From Elainella sp. Prado103 (lineage in GTDB: Bacteria; Cyanobacteriota; Cyanobacteriia; Elainellales; Elainellaceae), in assembly GCA_025454395.1 (NCBI GenBank), contig JALOOM010000012.1:1-59150 (forward strand): a stretch of DNA of 59,150 bases. The letters are read 5' to 3'. A model generated the notes under the pieces. It was not told the DNA's origin, did not search any database, and worked only from the letters and a program-made list of their open reading frames with translations. Both the position numbers and the translations under genes were made by a program. Shown piece by piece: positions 1 through 9,415 of this stretch; positions within the stretch are counted from its first letter, which is position 1, and each line of letters opens with the position of its first letter.

Positions 1-1695
1 TTCTTGATTGGCAGTTTGCCAGGTAATGGCGGCAGTAGCGGCAGTGGGGGCTTTGGGGGCTTTGGCGGCGGCGGCGGTGGTGGGGGCGGGGGCGGCGGCG
101 CTTCCGACAGCACTTTGGATGCGACATTCGGCGGCGGCGGCAGTTCTGGGTCTAATTCTGTGGCAAAAGGGGGAAGTGGTGCTGCTGGGGCACAGGGTGC
201 CTCCGGGGGACCCGATGTGGATGTGATCGGTGGTGCAGGCGGACAAGGCGGACAAGGTGGCGGCGGCGCAGGCTTGGGGGGCGCAATTTTTGCTCGCAAC
301 AGTACTGTCACCATTCGCAACAGTGTGTTTCAGGGCAATCGCGTGATTGGTGGAGCAGGCGCAAATTCCGGTGGTGCCGAGGCAGAGAGCATCTTCAACT
401 TTGAGAGTCGGATTCGCTTGCAGAATAATCAATTTAGCAACATCTTGAATCAGCGGGGGCAATCTGGATTGACGGCCGCATTTATCGACATCGTGCCCAT
501 CGTCAGCATTACTGCCCCGATCGCCGTCCTGGAAGAAGGTCGCAACATGGCGTTTACGCTGTCGCTGGATGAACCGGCCCCCGCATCGGGCTTGACTCTC
601 AACCTGCAGGTGGAAGGCTCTGCCACTGCGGCTGGCAACCCTAACGCCGACCACACCTTTGCGACCCGCTCCTTTACAATTCCGGGCGGAGAGCGCACTG
701 CTGTTTTGAATGGCACCCTCCTTGAGGATATTTTGCCGGAATTGGATGAAACGCTCACCATCCGCGTTCTGTCTGGCAATGGCTATCGGTTGAGCCAGCA
801 GACTGTTGCCTCCGTGCAAATTCAGGATAACGATTTGCTGCGGATCGGCGGCACAGACGGCAATGATCGCCTGATCGGTACGGCGGCCACTGAACAAATC
901 AACGGTAACGCTGGCAATGACACGATCGACGGCAATGGCAGCAGCGATTTTATCTTTGGTGATGCGGGCGACGATCGCCTGATTTGGGACAGTGGTGATG
1001 GCAATGATCTGATCAACGGCGGCGACGGCAACGATACGCTGGTGTTTAATTGTTCGAATCAGGGTGATCGCCTGATTGTGCAGCAACTCGCAGGGAGTAC
1101 CTTGCAACTGCTGCGGAATCGGCCCACAGTGGTTGATCTGCAAGCTACTAGCATTGAACGCTTGGAAATCAACTGCTCAAGGGGTAGCGATGGGGTCGAA
1201 ATTCGCAACACCTCTACCACAGGCACCCAGTTGATTCGGGTGACGGGGGGAAGAGGGGTGGATACGATCACGGGGATTGGAGCCACCGCAGAATTGGAAT
1301 TGGTCGGGAATGCAGGCAATGATGTGCTGACCGGCGGTAGACGCAATGATCAGCTCCGGGGAAATAATGGACGCGACTCGTTTGTGTTCAACAGCGATCG
1401 GAGCTTCAACTCCGCCGATCTGGGGGTAGATACCATTCTCGATTTTGTCCGAGGCAGCGATCGGATTGTGCTCGATCAAACCACCTTTGGCAACCTCAAT
1501 TCTAGCCAGATTGCGATCGTCAATAACGACGCAGAAGCCGCTACTGATGCAGGACTGATTACCTATAGCCTGGCAACTGGCAATCTGTTCTTGAATCAAA
1601 ATGGTAATGCCGCAGGATTGGGTTCTGGGGGACGATTTGCCACAGTTCAGGGTGCACCGGCGCTAACGGTGAGCGATTTTCAAATTGTTGCTTAA
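1..1695 (+). CDS. Glycine-rich / Calx-beta / RTX calcium-binding secreted protein (5' partial)
   Basis: The frame is open to the left edge, so the true start lies outside the window. About 90 residues of glycine-rich low-complexity sequence are followed by a segment with right-handed-helix character (ARNSTVTIRNSVFQGN). A Calx-beta-like domain comes next (about 165-280, ending VQIQDND), then two clusters of hemolysin-type calcium-binding nonapeptides (GNAGNDTIDGNG, GDGNDLINGGDGNDTL, later GNAGNDVLTGG). The tail DFVRGSDRIVLDQTTF with LITYSLATGNLFLNQNG is typical of cyanobacterial RTX-like exoproteins. Such proteins are usually exported and fold on binding extracellular calcium. A surface or adhesion role is inference; no enzyme domain is visible in this part. 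Confidence 0.85.
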   Translation, partial: FLIGSLPGNGGSSGSGGFGGFGGGGGGGGGGGGASDSTLDATFGGGGSSGSNSVAKGGSGAAGAQGASGGPDVDVIGGAGGQGGQGGGGAGLGGAIFARNSTVTIRNSVFQGNRVIGGAGANSGGAEAESIFNFESRIRLQNNQFSNILNQRGQSGLTAAFIDIVPIVSITAPIAVLEEGRNMAFTLSLDEPAPASGLTLNLQVEGSATAAGNPNADHTFATRSFTIPGGERTAVLNGTLLEDILPELDETLTIRVLSGNGYRLSQQTVASVQIQDNDLLRIGGTDGNDRLIGTAATEQINGNAGNDTIDGNGSSDFIFGDAGDDRLIWDSGDGNDLINGGDGNDTLVFNCSNQGDRLIVQQLAGSTLQLLRNRPTVVDLQATSIERLEINCSRGSDGVEIRNTSTTGTQLIRVTGGRGVDTITGIGATAELELVGNAGNDVLTGGRRNDQLRGNNGRDSFVFNSDRSFNSADLGVDTILDFVRGSDRIVLDQTTFGNLNSSQIAIVNNDAEAATDAGLITYSLATGNLFLNQNGNAAGLGSGGRFATVQGAPALTVSDFQIVA

Positions 1696-1761
1696 CGCTT
1701 ATTGCTTAAAAGAATGCAGGGGTGGGGCAAGGTGAATGGCTCCTGAGCATCATCAGCCTTC

Positions 1762-1974
1762 TCAGCCAACGATTCGGGTACGCTTAAAGGGGTGATGAGA
1801 AACTGGGCATTCATGTTCCGCTCCCCTGACTGCCACTCCTGCTGTCTGGTTGATCACACAAGTACGCTGCGGAAATAGTTGTGGTGCGATCGAATACCGC
1901 CAGACTGCGGCAGTTGCAACAGTCAAGGTCAGCCCCCCCAGCAAGGTCAGTTTGAATCGGTGCGCTTGGTTCAT
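1762..1974 (-). CDS. Small membrane-anchored hypothetical protein
   Basis: A 70-residue frame starts at ATG with a short basic N-terminus. One hydrophobic segment follows (about 8-25, LTLLGGLTLTVATAAVW), then a short polar tail with two cysteines (RTCVINQ and HECPVSHH). That layout fits a single-pass membrane protein or an uncleaved signal anchor. No family is recognised and no clear ribosome binding site is visible. It lies alone between the RTX-type gene and the pentapeptide-repeat gene. The membrane segment and absence of a competing frame favour a real gene, but a chance frame cannot be excluded. Confidence 0.4.
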   Translation of the reverse strand: MNQAHRFKLTLLGGLTLTVATAAVWRYSIAPQLFPQRTCVINQTAGVAVRGAEHECPVSHHPFKRTRIVG

Positions 1975-2141
1975 ATCCTTGTATCTGCCGATCGAGTTCC
2001 CCTTAGAATGCCCTGAATTAGGGCGATTACATCAAGGGCGATCGGTCAACGAAGGATTAAATTAACTGCGATACCAGGCATCATATTGAGCCTCAGTTAG
2101 ACCCTATCTTGCAACCAGTTGAACCTGGCTGGCTCAGTAGG

Positions 2142-2678
2142 CTAGTTAATTTTAATACCAGATAATTGGGCTTGATTGAGATTTGTACCATTCAGATTGG
2201 CTCGTCTCAAGTCAGCTTTGGTCAAATTCGCTCCGCTTAAATCTGCTCCACTCAGATCGGCATGACTTAAATTCGCCCCGCTCAAGTCGGCATTCCTGAG
2301 AATTGCTCCATCCAAGTTTGCCCAGCTTAAATTCGCATGACTTAAATTTGCATTGGTGAGGTCACTCTGGCTCAAGTCTGCGCCGAAGAGTTCGGCATTG
2401 GTAAGGTCGCTCTGACTCAAGTTCGCCCCAGAGAGTTCGGCATTGGTGAGGTTGACACAGCTTAGCTGACTGCCACTGAGGTTAATGCGATTGAGGCTGG
2501 GATTACTGAGGTGGGATTGGCTGAGATGAGTGCCTGGTAAAACCGGATCGCTCAGATTGACACCACTGAGATTTCCGTTGCTGTGACTCTCGGTAAAGGT
2601 AGAACAGCCGGAATACCGTACCTCAGTCATTTCAAACAAGTTGTTAGATAGGGGGCGTTGAAAGCTTGGTCTAGCCAT
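2142..2678 (-). CDS. Pentapeptide repeat protein
   Basis: This 178-residue protein has an irregular N-terminus of about 30 residues. The rest is mostly A(D/N)LSxx-type pentapeptides (NLSGANLSQSDLTNAELFGADLS and similar), which fold as a four-sided right-handed beta-helix. There are at least 25 consecutive repeats, and the C-terminal half is the most regular. Such proteins are abundant in cyanobacteria and their functions are mostly unknown; some mimic DNA or act as scaffolds. No signal peptide or extra domain is seen, so a cytosolic location is likely. It appears monocistronic, with a long repeat-bearing intergenic region upstream. Confidence 0.85.
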   Translation of the reverse strand: MARPSFQRPLSNNLFEMTEVRYSGCSTFTESHSNGNLSGVNLSDPVLPGTHLSQSHLSNPSLNRINLSGSQLSCVNLTNAELSGANLSQSDLTNAELFGADLSQSDLTNANLSHANLSWANLDGAILRNADLSGANLSHADLSGADLSGANLTKADLRRANLNGTNLNQAQLSGIKIN

Positions 2679-3480
2679 TGGGTGGGGTGGGGAACAACAG
2701 TAGATTTGGGGAACAACAGTAGATTTAAGGATGCAAGTATTGCTCCATAAACCTTTTCATGCCAGACGATGCTGCCTGACTGTTAGTTTCGGCATCTCCA
2801 AACGAATACCTTCTGAACTTCTATCCATGCATCTCCATCCATGCACTTCCGATGCACTTCCGATGCACTTCCGATGCACTTCCGATGCACCTCGATCGCT
2901 ATGTACTTCTGCACATTTCTTCTGCATATTTCTGCCGATCGGCACAGCAAAACCTGCGCTTGGAACACAGCAGCGGAGCAGATAAAGTCTCAGACAGATG
3001 CGAGCAAAGCTATGCCTCACCAATTTGAGACTGCAATGAAGTAATTGTCCCTGAATAATGGAAGTTTACCGCAGTTGAATAACCCCAAACAGCAATGCTA
3101 CAGGAATAATAAAAATCAATTGATTTGCTTAAACTTAGCGAACCAGAGAGTTTCCATGTGCAAAGTCGTGTATAGATTTGACAACTGCGAGATGGGTAAT
3201 GAGAACTAAGGGTGACAAAACTTTAGGAACTTTAATAAATAGGGTTTGCAAACAACAAGTTCAAGAAGAGAGCATTGGGATAGCAAAGGAGTGAACAACC
3301 ACTCCATAATGGCGCTAACCCATGAAATCGATTCAAATGATGAACTTATACTTTGCAAGTATTAGTAATTTATACAATTGTTATCAAATCATAAGAGAGC
3401 TGCAGATGCCAGACCCAGGGGTTGGGCTTATCAACTCTTGATAACAGTCGTCCTCCAGTTGATAAAAACTTCATATTTGG
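2679..3480. other. Intergenic region without a convincing gene
   Basis: About 800 bases lie between the pentapeptide gene (transcribed leftwards) and the 3' end of the histidine kinase. A 19-base unit ending in AACAACAGTAGATTT occurs twice near 2690-2727, followed by an 11-base tandem array. Near the kinase end is a perfect inverted repeat, TTATCAA-CTC-TTGATAA at 3428-3444. Short open frames here derive from the repeats and look spurious. The part from 3045 to 3420 is AT-rich with no recognisable signal. Confidence 0.6.
2840..2894. repeat. 11-bp tandem repeat, about 5 copies
   Basis: The unit GATGCACTTCC is repeated about five times, the last copy diverging to GATGCACCTCG. It is intergenic, and no protein frame is preserved across the flanks. 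Confidence 0.9.
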
Positions 3481-6400
3481 CTAACGAGAATTGAGCCGAT
3501 CGAAATAGGTTTGGGTTAGGCTTAGTATTTTATCAAATGCAAAATTCTGGGTAAATGTTCTGAGCCCAATCGCCAAAGATGAATACTCTGGAGGAATTTG
3601 CTGAATTAACTGCTGCACGGCTTTCTGCTCACAGGCTATGGTTGCTTGATAGAGCTGCATGACCCAGTCCTGAGGCATCACCATCAAATTCTCAACAGTG
3701 AGAGAGGCTCTCGTCATGCCTTGTCCATTGATCAAGAAACTCTGATCGTTTTCTGCATAGACATACTGTATGTGAAGATGTTCCGCTATTTTGCTAAACA
3801 AGGTTTCTGCTTGGAAAGGCTTACTGATGTAGTCATTACAACCAGCATGAAAGGCAAGTTCTCGATCGCTGACTGATGCCTGAGCAGTGAGCGCAATAAT
3901 AATAGTAGGGGGAGTCGGAAAAATTTGAGCATTGAGATTCTCTAGGTCTCGAATTCGTTGAGTGGCTTCATAGCCATTGAGGACTGGCAGACGAATATCC
4001 ATCCAGATCAACTGTGGATGCCATTGTTGCCACTGCGCGATCGCCTCCTCTCCGGTTGCAGCCTCCCGTACTTCAAAACCCGCTTGTTCCAACAGCTTGA
4101 CTAAAAGAAGGCGATTTTCTATCTGATCATCAACAGCCAGAATTCGGTAGGTAGACTGATCCGATGCCAAACCAATCACCTGTTTTTGAGGCTGATTCAC
4201 TGGAATCTCACTGGAGTTAGCCGGATAAACTGGAATCGTAAACTGGAATATGCTACCTTCTCCTGGCTTACTGCTTACCGTGATCTCACCACCCATCACT
4301 TTCACAAGCTTGCGGCTGATGGTGAGTCCTAGCCCTGTGCCTTCTTGCGCTTGTTTACCGGCTTCCGCTTGAGCAAACGCATCAAAAATAATTTCCAGAT
4401 CTTCGGTGGCAATGCCGATCCCACTATCTTGAACGGTAAAACATAAAGGAATAGGATGGTTCTGGGAATGCATAAATGTATGAGTGCGATCGTGATTCAA
4501 GATTTCTAGTGTTGCTTGATCCCACTCTGCCAACCCAATCGTTAACGTGACCGATCCTTGTTCAGTAAATTTGATTGCATTGCCCACAAGATTGATTAAT
4601 ACCTGTTGCAACTTTTGTAGGTCAGCAATAACGTACTGGGGCACGAAAGTAGAAAGTTTTAAATTTAACTCAAGCCCCTGCTCTTTCGCCCGTTGGCTGA
4701 AGGTGCTATCCAGTATTTGCAGAAGATTCAGGAGATCTAGTTCCTGATTGTCAACGGAGAGAGTCCCGGATTCTATTCTGGATAGATCCAGAATTTCATT
4801 GATTAAATTAAGGAGATAGGTACCGCTCGTGTAAATGAGATTGGCATACTCTGAGCAATCAGGAGGCAGATTGGTGTAGCGCTGCATCAGTTGTGCAAAC
4901 CCTAAAACGCCATTCAGAGGAGTGCGAAGCTCATGGCTCATATTCGCTAGAAATAAACTCTTAGCTTTATTGGCTGCTTCTGCCTTTTCTTTCGCCCGTT
5001 CTAGTTCTTGCTCTGCCTGTTTTCGATCGCTAATATCATTTAATGTGCCAATGACACAATCTTGATGACTCAGATGACTGATGCGAGCTGACAACAGCAC
5101 GGTCTTCGCTACGCCTGATTTGGTGCGGAAAAGAACTTCAAAATCAAAAATCTCCCCCGTTGTAAATAAGGCATCTCTGAAGTGCTGAAAATCTTTGGAG
5201 TGATGCCAGAGATCCATCTCGGTGCAGGTTTTGCCGATCGCCTCGCTGGCAGAATAACCCAGCAGTTTGGTAAAACCATGGTTCACATCTAAACAGCAAC
5301 CCTCAGACAAGGTGGCAATCCAGGCTGGTTGCGGACTATCTCGGAAAATAGTTGCAAACTTGAGTTCAGATTGCCGCAGGGCATTTTCCGCTTGTTTACG
5401 ATCACTGATGTCACGAACAATGAAAATGACGACATTTTGTCCTTGCAGATTACACACCTCAGCAGAGAGAAGCACGACCCGGCTTTCACCCGTTCTCAAA
5501 CGAGTCATCACTTCCTGGTTATAAACATATCCTTGTGTCTGTAATTGTTGTCTAAACTGCTGTCGTTCTGTTACGTTGATCCATAAATCGAGTTCTAATG
5601 CCGTTCGTCCAATCATGTCGGCGGCAGAGTAGCCGTAAAACTCCAGCATGCGATGATTAGCTTCCAGAAACCGGCCTTCTGCTAAGTTCGTGATTCCGAT
5701 CGGATCAGGACTGGCCCGAAACACTGTCGTAAACTTTTCTTCGGATTGATCTAAAGCATGTTGGAGTTGATCAAAAGACTGTTGGAGTTGATCAGCCATC
5801 TGGTTAAAGGATTGTGCTAACCCTTGGACTTCAGTGATGGTGCTATGAACTGACAATCGTTGGCTGAGATCACCATCCGCTAGCTTACGACTGGCTCGAC
5901 TGAGCTGGATAATCGGGGCAGTAAAACGATTGGCGATCACCCAGCCTGAAGTAATGGCTGCACTGAGAGTCAGCAGACAGAGCCAAGCCGTAAGGTGCGT
6001 ATTGGCTTGAATTTCTGCCATAAAATCGGACTTGGGAACGATCGTGACTACCAACCAGTCCAAACCATAGCTATTCTCATAGGGAGTCACCTGCACGAAT
6101 TCCCACTGCCCGTCTATCTTTAAGTTCAACTGTTCAGGTTGCTTGAAATCGCGAAAGCTACCAAATTGTTGAACTAATTGTTGTGCGACAGCACGGGTTC
6201 GTCTATCTTGACTATCGATCGCAGGGAGACGAGCAGGTTGACCATTTTTTTGTCGCATCGCTGCTGCTTCGGAGAGCACGGATGTGGCAACTAAATCGCC
6301 CGATCGTTCAAGGATGAAAACCTGGCCAGTTGGAGAAAAATGCAGCCGATGCAGAAACGTACTGAAGTCTGATAAAAAATAGATAGAAGTGAATAACCCT

Positions 6401-7089
6401 TGAAACTGGCCAGTTGGTTCGTAAACGGGAGCGACGGCCATAATTTGCAGGTTAGGAACAACACGACCCACTAGGACGGGTGTCCAGTGTAGGCGACTGG
6501 TTGTTTTTGCCTGTTGATACCAGGGTAGATCACGGAAATCATTTTGAAAGGCATAAACCAATTGCTGCGGTTTACCCTGTAGATCGATCTGATAAAATTC
6601 TCGTTGATTGAACTGAATTGATTGTAAATAAATGGTTTCCAACGGGAACTTCGTCCCTGTGAGCTTCTGGATCAAACTTTGTTCTTCTTCCGAAATAATC
6701 CGCCCATACCCTAAGGCGGTTCCTTTCTCCTGCCAAAAAACGTTAGCTGGCATGGATGGATCGAGCAGCATCTGCTGCCATAAGTGTTGCCGTAGTTGTT
6801 CTCGGTTATTTGGATCCAAAGTTCCTTGCTCAACTGCCAAACGGTTAGCGGCTACAACTTTTTGGGATGCATTTAAATAGTTGCTGAGGCGATCACTCAC
6901 CCGTTCCGAAGTTTGTTTTAACAATTGGTTTGCCAGATCTTGAGTAGCCTGCTGCCCACTCCGATAGGAGAGATATCCAACCAGTGCAACTGCTCCAACA
7001 GTTTGCAACACAAAAGGGAAAATCAGTACCCAGCGTAAAGGGAAAGTAACAAAGGGTTGACGGAGCGATCGTGGAAGCAAGCTGGGCAT
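3481..7089 (-). CDS. Membrane-bound hybrid sensor histidine kinase (dCache-HAMP-PAS-PAS-HisKA-HATPase-REC)
   Basis: This is a 1202-residue sensor kinase. A membrane helix near residue 20-40 and another near 365-387 enclose a large periplasmic Cache-like sensor. A HAMP linker follows (about 388-440), then two PAS domains (about 455-570 and 575-690). The HisKA box FLANMSHELRTPLNG places the phospho-accepting histidine near residue 718. The ATPase boxes are intact: N box LVGNAIKFTEQG, G1 DSGIGIA, G2 GTGLGLTISRKL. A receiver domain follows, with its acceptor aspartate in MDIRLP near residue 1030 and the conserved lysine in YISKPF. About 100 extra C-terminal residues, possibly a degenerate HPt, lack a clear phosphorylatable motif. 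Phosphate probably passes to a separate HPt or regulator; none is encoded nearby. The ligand cannot be told from sequence. Confidence 0.92.
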   Translation of the reverse strand: MPSLLPRSLRQPFVTFPLRWVLIFPFVLQTVGAVALVGYLSYRSGQQATQDLANQLLKQTSERVSDRLSNYLNASQKVVAANRLAVEQGTLDPNNREQLRQHLWQQMLLDPSMPANVFWQEKGTALGYGRIISEEEQSLIQKLTGTKFPLETIYLQSIQFNQREFYQIDLQGKPQQLVYAFQNDFRDLPWYQQAKTTSRLHWTPVLVGRVVPNLQIMAVAPVYEPTGQFQGLFTSIYFLSDFSTFLHRLHFSPTGQVFILERSGDLVATSVLSEAAAMRQKNGQPARLPAIDSQDRRTRAVAQQLVQQFGSFRDFKQPEQLNLKIDGQWEFVQVTPYENSYGLDWLVVTIVPKSDFMAEIQANTHLTAWLCLLTLSAAITSGWVIANRFTAPIIQLSRASRKLADGDLSQRLSVHSTITEVQGLAQSFNQMADQLQQSFDQLQHALDQSEEKFTTVFRASPDPIGITNLAEGRFLEANHRMLEFYGYSAADMIGRTALELDLWINVTERQQFRQQLQTQGYVYNQEVMTRLRTGESRVVLLSAEVCNLQGQNVVIFIVRDISDRKQAENALRQSELKFATIFRDSPQPAWIATLSEGCCLDVNHGFTKLLGYSASEAIGKTCTEMDLWHHSKDFQHFRDALFTTGEIFDFEVLFRTKSGVAKTVLLSARISHLSHQDCVIGTLNDISDRKQAEQELERAKEKAEAANKAKSLFLANMSHELRTPLNGVLGFAQLMQRYTNLPPDCSEYANLIYTSGTYLLNLINEILDLSRIESGTLSVDNQELDLLNLLQILDSTFSQRAKEQGLELNLKLSTFVPQYVIADLQKLQQVLINLVGNAIKFTEQGSVTLTIGLAEWDQATLEILNHDRTHTFMHSQNHPIPLCFTVQDSGIGIATEDLEIIFDAFAQAEAGKQAQEGTGLGLTISRKLVKVMGGEITVSSKPGEGSIFQFTIPVYPANSSEIPVNQPQKQVIGLASDQSTYRILAVDDQIENRLLLVKLLEQAGFEVREAATGEEAIAQWQQWHPQLIWMDIRLPVLNGYEATQRIRDLENLNAQIFPTPPTIIIALTAQASVSDRELAFHAGCNDYISKPFQAETLFSKIAEHLHIQYVYAENDQSFLINGQGMTRASLTVENLMVMPQDWVMQLYQATIACEQKAVQQLIQQIPPEYSSLAIGLRTFTQNFAFDKILSLTQTYFDRLNSR

Positions 7090-7188
7090 GAGGAAGAAGG
7101 CTCGACCAACGATGAAGTAACAAATTTTGCAGCTAGATTATAACTTTTCCTTGCTGACAGTTGGTGAGGCTGGTTTCCGTCCAGCTTT

Positions 7189-7285
7189 GGCTCATAGATT
7201 TTGGCTCATAGATTTTGGCTCATAGATTTTGGCTCATAGATTTGGCTCATAGATTTGGCTCATAGATTTGGCTCATAGATTTGGC
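7189..7285. repeat. 14/13-bp tandem repeat, 7 copies plus a partial
   Basis: The unit GGCTCATAGATTTT (14 bases) runs four times and then shortens by one T to a 13-base unit for three more copies and a partial. The switch suggests that a slipped T-tract variant itself expanded. Confidence 0.92.
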
Positions 7286-7360
7286 ACCCCTCAAGAACTT
7301 TTGACGAATAGATATAGATACGGCAAGTCTCATAGATACGGCAAGTCTCACCGTCTCACT

Positions 7361-7422
7361 TCTAGACAGCCTGACTTTCTACAGCCTGACTTTCTACAGC
7401 CTGACTTTCTACAGCCTGACCT
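7361..7422. repeat. 16-bp tandem repeat, about 4 copies
   Basis: The unit CTACAGCCTGACTTTC is repeated about four times, with a divergent first copy (CTAGACAGCCTGACTTT). It is unrelated in sequence to the array 75 bases upstream. Confidence 0.88.
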
Positions 7423-7697
7423 GACTCAAGAGATTCAGTCTCTGGAACCGACAAAACAAAGATTTATGTCGATCGTCCGGTAGGGAATTGGGGTTCTATG
7501 CATCTGACTCTTGGCTTGAGGAGCAAGCCCCCCAATGCAGGTAGGGTTGGCTGGTTCAGATCCGGGTGCAGGTTTGGTCAAGCAACCAGGGGGGAGCCGC
7601 ATGAGTGTTTGGCGTGAAATTAACCGATCGCGATAAACTGGAGAGACACCTAGAAGGGTACTCTTAGGTTTCATTCAATCAATTCTGGAAACTGCTT

Positions 7698-8807
7698 GTG
7701 ACTGCTAGTCTTTCATCTGCTTACGCTGCAACTGCTAGTTATCCTCGCTTCAATGGCTGGCCGGGTCTGATTGAAGCCTATCGGCGCTATTTGCCCGTGA
7801 CTGATCAAACCCCAGTGGTCACGCTGCATGAGGGCAACACCCCTTTGATCCCAGTTCCTTCGATTGCGGCAGAAATTGGGAGGCAAGTGCAGGTTTGGGT
7901 GAAGTACGACGGGCTTAATCCCACGGGCAGCTTTAAGGATCGAGGCATGACAATGGCTGTGACCAAAGCCAAGGAAGCTGGGGCAGAAGTCGTGATCTGT
8001 GCCAGTACAGGGAATACTTCGGCTTCAGCGGCTGCTTATGCTAGACGGGCAGGAATGCGGGCCTATGTGCTGATTCCCGATGGCTATGTCGCGATGGGAA
8101 AACTGGCTCAGGCCTTGTTGTATGGTGCAGAAGTGATCGCAATCCAGGGGAATTTCGATCGCGCTTTAGAAATTGTCCGGGACATGGCCGAGCATTATCC
8201 GGTTACGCTGGTGAATTCAGTAAATCCGTACCGTTTAGAAGGGCAAAAAACGGCTGCATTTGAAGTGGTTGATGCCTTGGGAACCGCTCCAGATTGGCTC
8301 TGTGTGCCGGTGGGAAATGCAGGAAACATTACGGCCTATTGGATGGGATTTTGCCAATATCATCAAGAAGGGCGCGGTGATCGCCTACCTCAAATGATGG
8401 GCTTTCAAGCTGCCGGATCGGCCCCATTGGTTGTAGGACACCCGGTTGAGCATCCAGAAACTTTAGCAACTGCAATTCGGATCGGCAATCCAGCAAGCTG
8501 GGATAAGGCTTTAGCGGTTCGTGAATCCAGCCAAGGCGGGTTTCATGCGGTCACGGATGAAGAGATTTTGATCGCCTATCGAAAGTTGGCCGGACAGGAA
8601 GGCATTTTCTGTGAACCTGCGAGCGCGGCCTCCGTGGCTGGATTGCTCAAACTGAAGGAGCAAGTTCCGACTGGAGCCAAGGTAGTTTGCGTGCTCACAG
8701 GCAATGGTCTTAAGGATCCAGATGCGGCGATCAAACATTGTCAAAATCAGTTTAAGACTGGAATTGCGCCGGAAGAAGCCGCTGTGGCCCGTATTATGGG
8801 TTTTTAA
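7698..8807 (+). CDS. thrC: Threonine synthase
   Basis: A PLP-dependent enzyme of 369 residues converts O-phospho-L-homoserine to L-threonine, the last step of threonine synthesis. Landmarks are [12 protein letters not shown] near the N-terminus, the PLP lysine motif [12 protein letters not shown] (about residues 74-85), the phosphate-binding [14 protein letters not shown], the [10 protein letters not shown] loop, and VLTGNGLKD near the C-terminus. The length suits the short bacterial/cyanobacterial class. The frame begins with GTG; the next residues ([20 protein letters not shown]) match the usual family start, so at most a few residues are uncertain. The gene ends four bases into the convergent coiled-coil gene. 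It is divergent from the sensor kinase. Confidence 0.95.
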   Translation: MTASLSSAYAATASYPRFNGWPGLIEAYRRYLPVTDQTPVVTLHEGNTPLIPVPSIAAEIGRQVQVWVKYDGLNPTGSFKDRGMTMAVTKAKEAGAEVVICASTGNTSASAAAYARRAGMRAYVLIPDGYVAMGKLAQALLYGAEVIAIQGNFDRALEIVRDMAEHYPVTLVNSVNPYRLEGQKTAAFEVVDALGTAPDWLCVPVGNAGNITAYWMGFCQYHQEGRGDRLPQMMGFQAAGSAPLVVGHPVEHPETLATAIRIGNPASWDKALAVRESSQGGFHAVTDEEILIAYRKLAGQEGIFCEPASAASVAGLLKLKEQVPTGAKVVCVLTGNGLKDPDAAIKHCQNQFKTGIAPEEAAVARIMGF

Positions 8808-9382
8808 ACATCTGGATCAGCAGACTGGTGATGGCCGGTTGCCATGGAGGAATGCGTAACCGCCCCAGAATGGGTAATAGACGGATGACCCGCAGCAGCA
8901 GTAATCGGAATAACAATTGCTGGCTCGGATGAGGCGGGAGCAGGTCTGGCTCGATCGCTGCGAGCCTTTGTCAGTTGATCCATGGTGTCCCCCAAGGCAG
9001 TCGTCAAATCTTGACGGGTTTGATGATGAGCCTGCCGTTCAGCTTCAAGGGATTGCAGCAGTTGATCGCGTTCCATCAACACTTGCATGAGTTGGAGCTT
9101 CAGCTCCTCAGTGGATTGCCATCGCTCAACTTGCTGCTGTACGATCGCCCCATAGTTTTCTGCCATCGGATCGGTCGCTTGATAGCTGGATAGCTCTGCC
9201 TGAAGTAGCTCGATCGTCGCCTGAAAAGCTTCGGCTTCGGCTCGACGCTGCTTAGACTCCACCTCATAGAGATGACACCAGTTTGCAGCACTGGCATAGG
9301 CCTGTTCTCGCTCCTGCTGAACCTCAGCCAGCTTCTGTTGTAATCCTTTAATTTCTGCCAACCACTGTTGAACTTGAGTCAT
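8804..9382 (-). CDS. Coiled-coil hypothetical protein
   Basis: The 192-residue protein is dominated by Gln/Glu/Lys-rich heptads from residue 5 to about 135 (for example [20 protein letters not shown]), indicating a long coiled coil. A low-complexity Ala/Ser/His tail follows. No signal peptide or membrane helix is seen. Its 3' end overlaps the thrC stop region tail to tail. It lies 33 bases downstream of the site-2 protease gene on the same strand, so the two may be cotranscribed. The function is unknown; similar coiled-coil proteins occur in cyanobacteria without assigned roles. Confidence 0.75.
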   Translation of the reverse strand: MTQVQQWLAEIKGLQQKLAEVQQEREQAYASAANWCHLYEVESKQRRAEAEAFQATIELLQAELSSYQATDPMAENYGAIVQQQVERWQSTEELKLQLMQVLMERDQLLQSLEAERQAHHQTRQDLTTALGDTMDQLTKARSDRARPAPASSEPAIVIPITAAAGHPSITHSGAVTHSSMATGHHQSADPDV

Positions 9383-9415
9383 GGTTTCTACCTGCGCAGA
9401 TCATGCTAGAGAAGT

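Larger units (their letters stand above)
7090..7697. other. Repeat-dense intergenic region between the kinase and thrC
   Basis: About 600 bases lie between the divergent histidine kinase and thrC. The region holds two listed arrays and a direct pair of an 18-base unit containing GATACGGCAAGTCTCA (about 7317-7355). A small imperfect hairpin, CCTAGAAGGGTACTCTTAGG, lies about 40 bases before thrC. Open frames through the arrays are repeat-derived and not considered genes. Confidence 0.6.

Noticed and set aside
2731-3044. Short frames rich in HFRCTSDA repeats on both strands
   Set aside because: Produced by the 11-bp array; no support in the flanks.
7268-7483. Rightward frame with repeated QPDFL peptides
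   Set aside because: Entirely repeat-derived; no start signal and no similarity outside the arrays.
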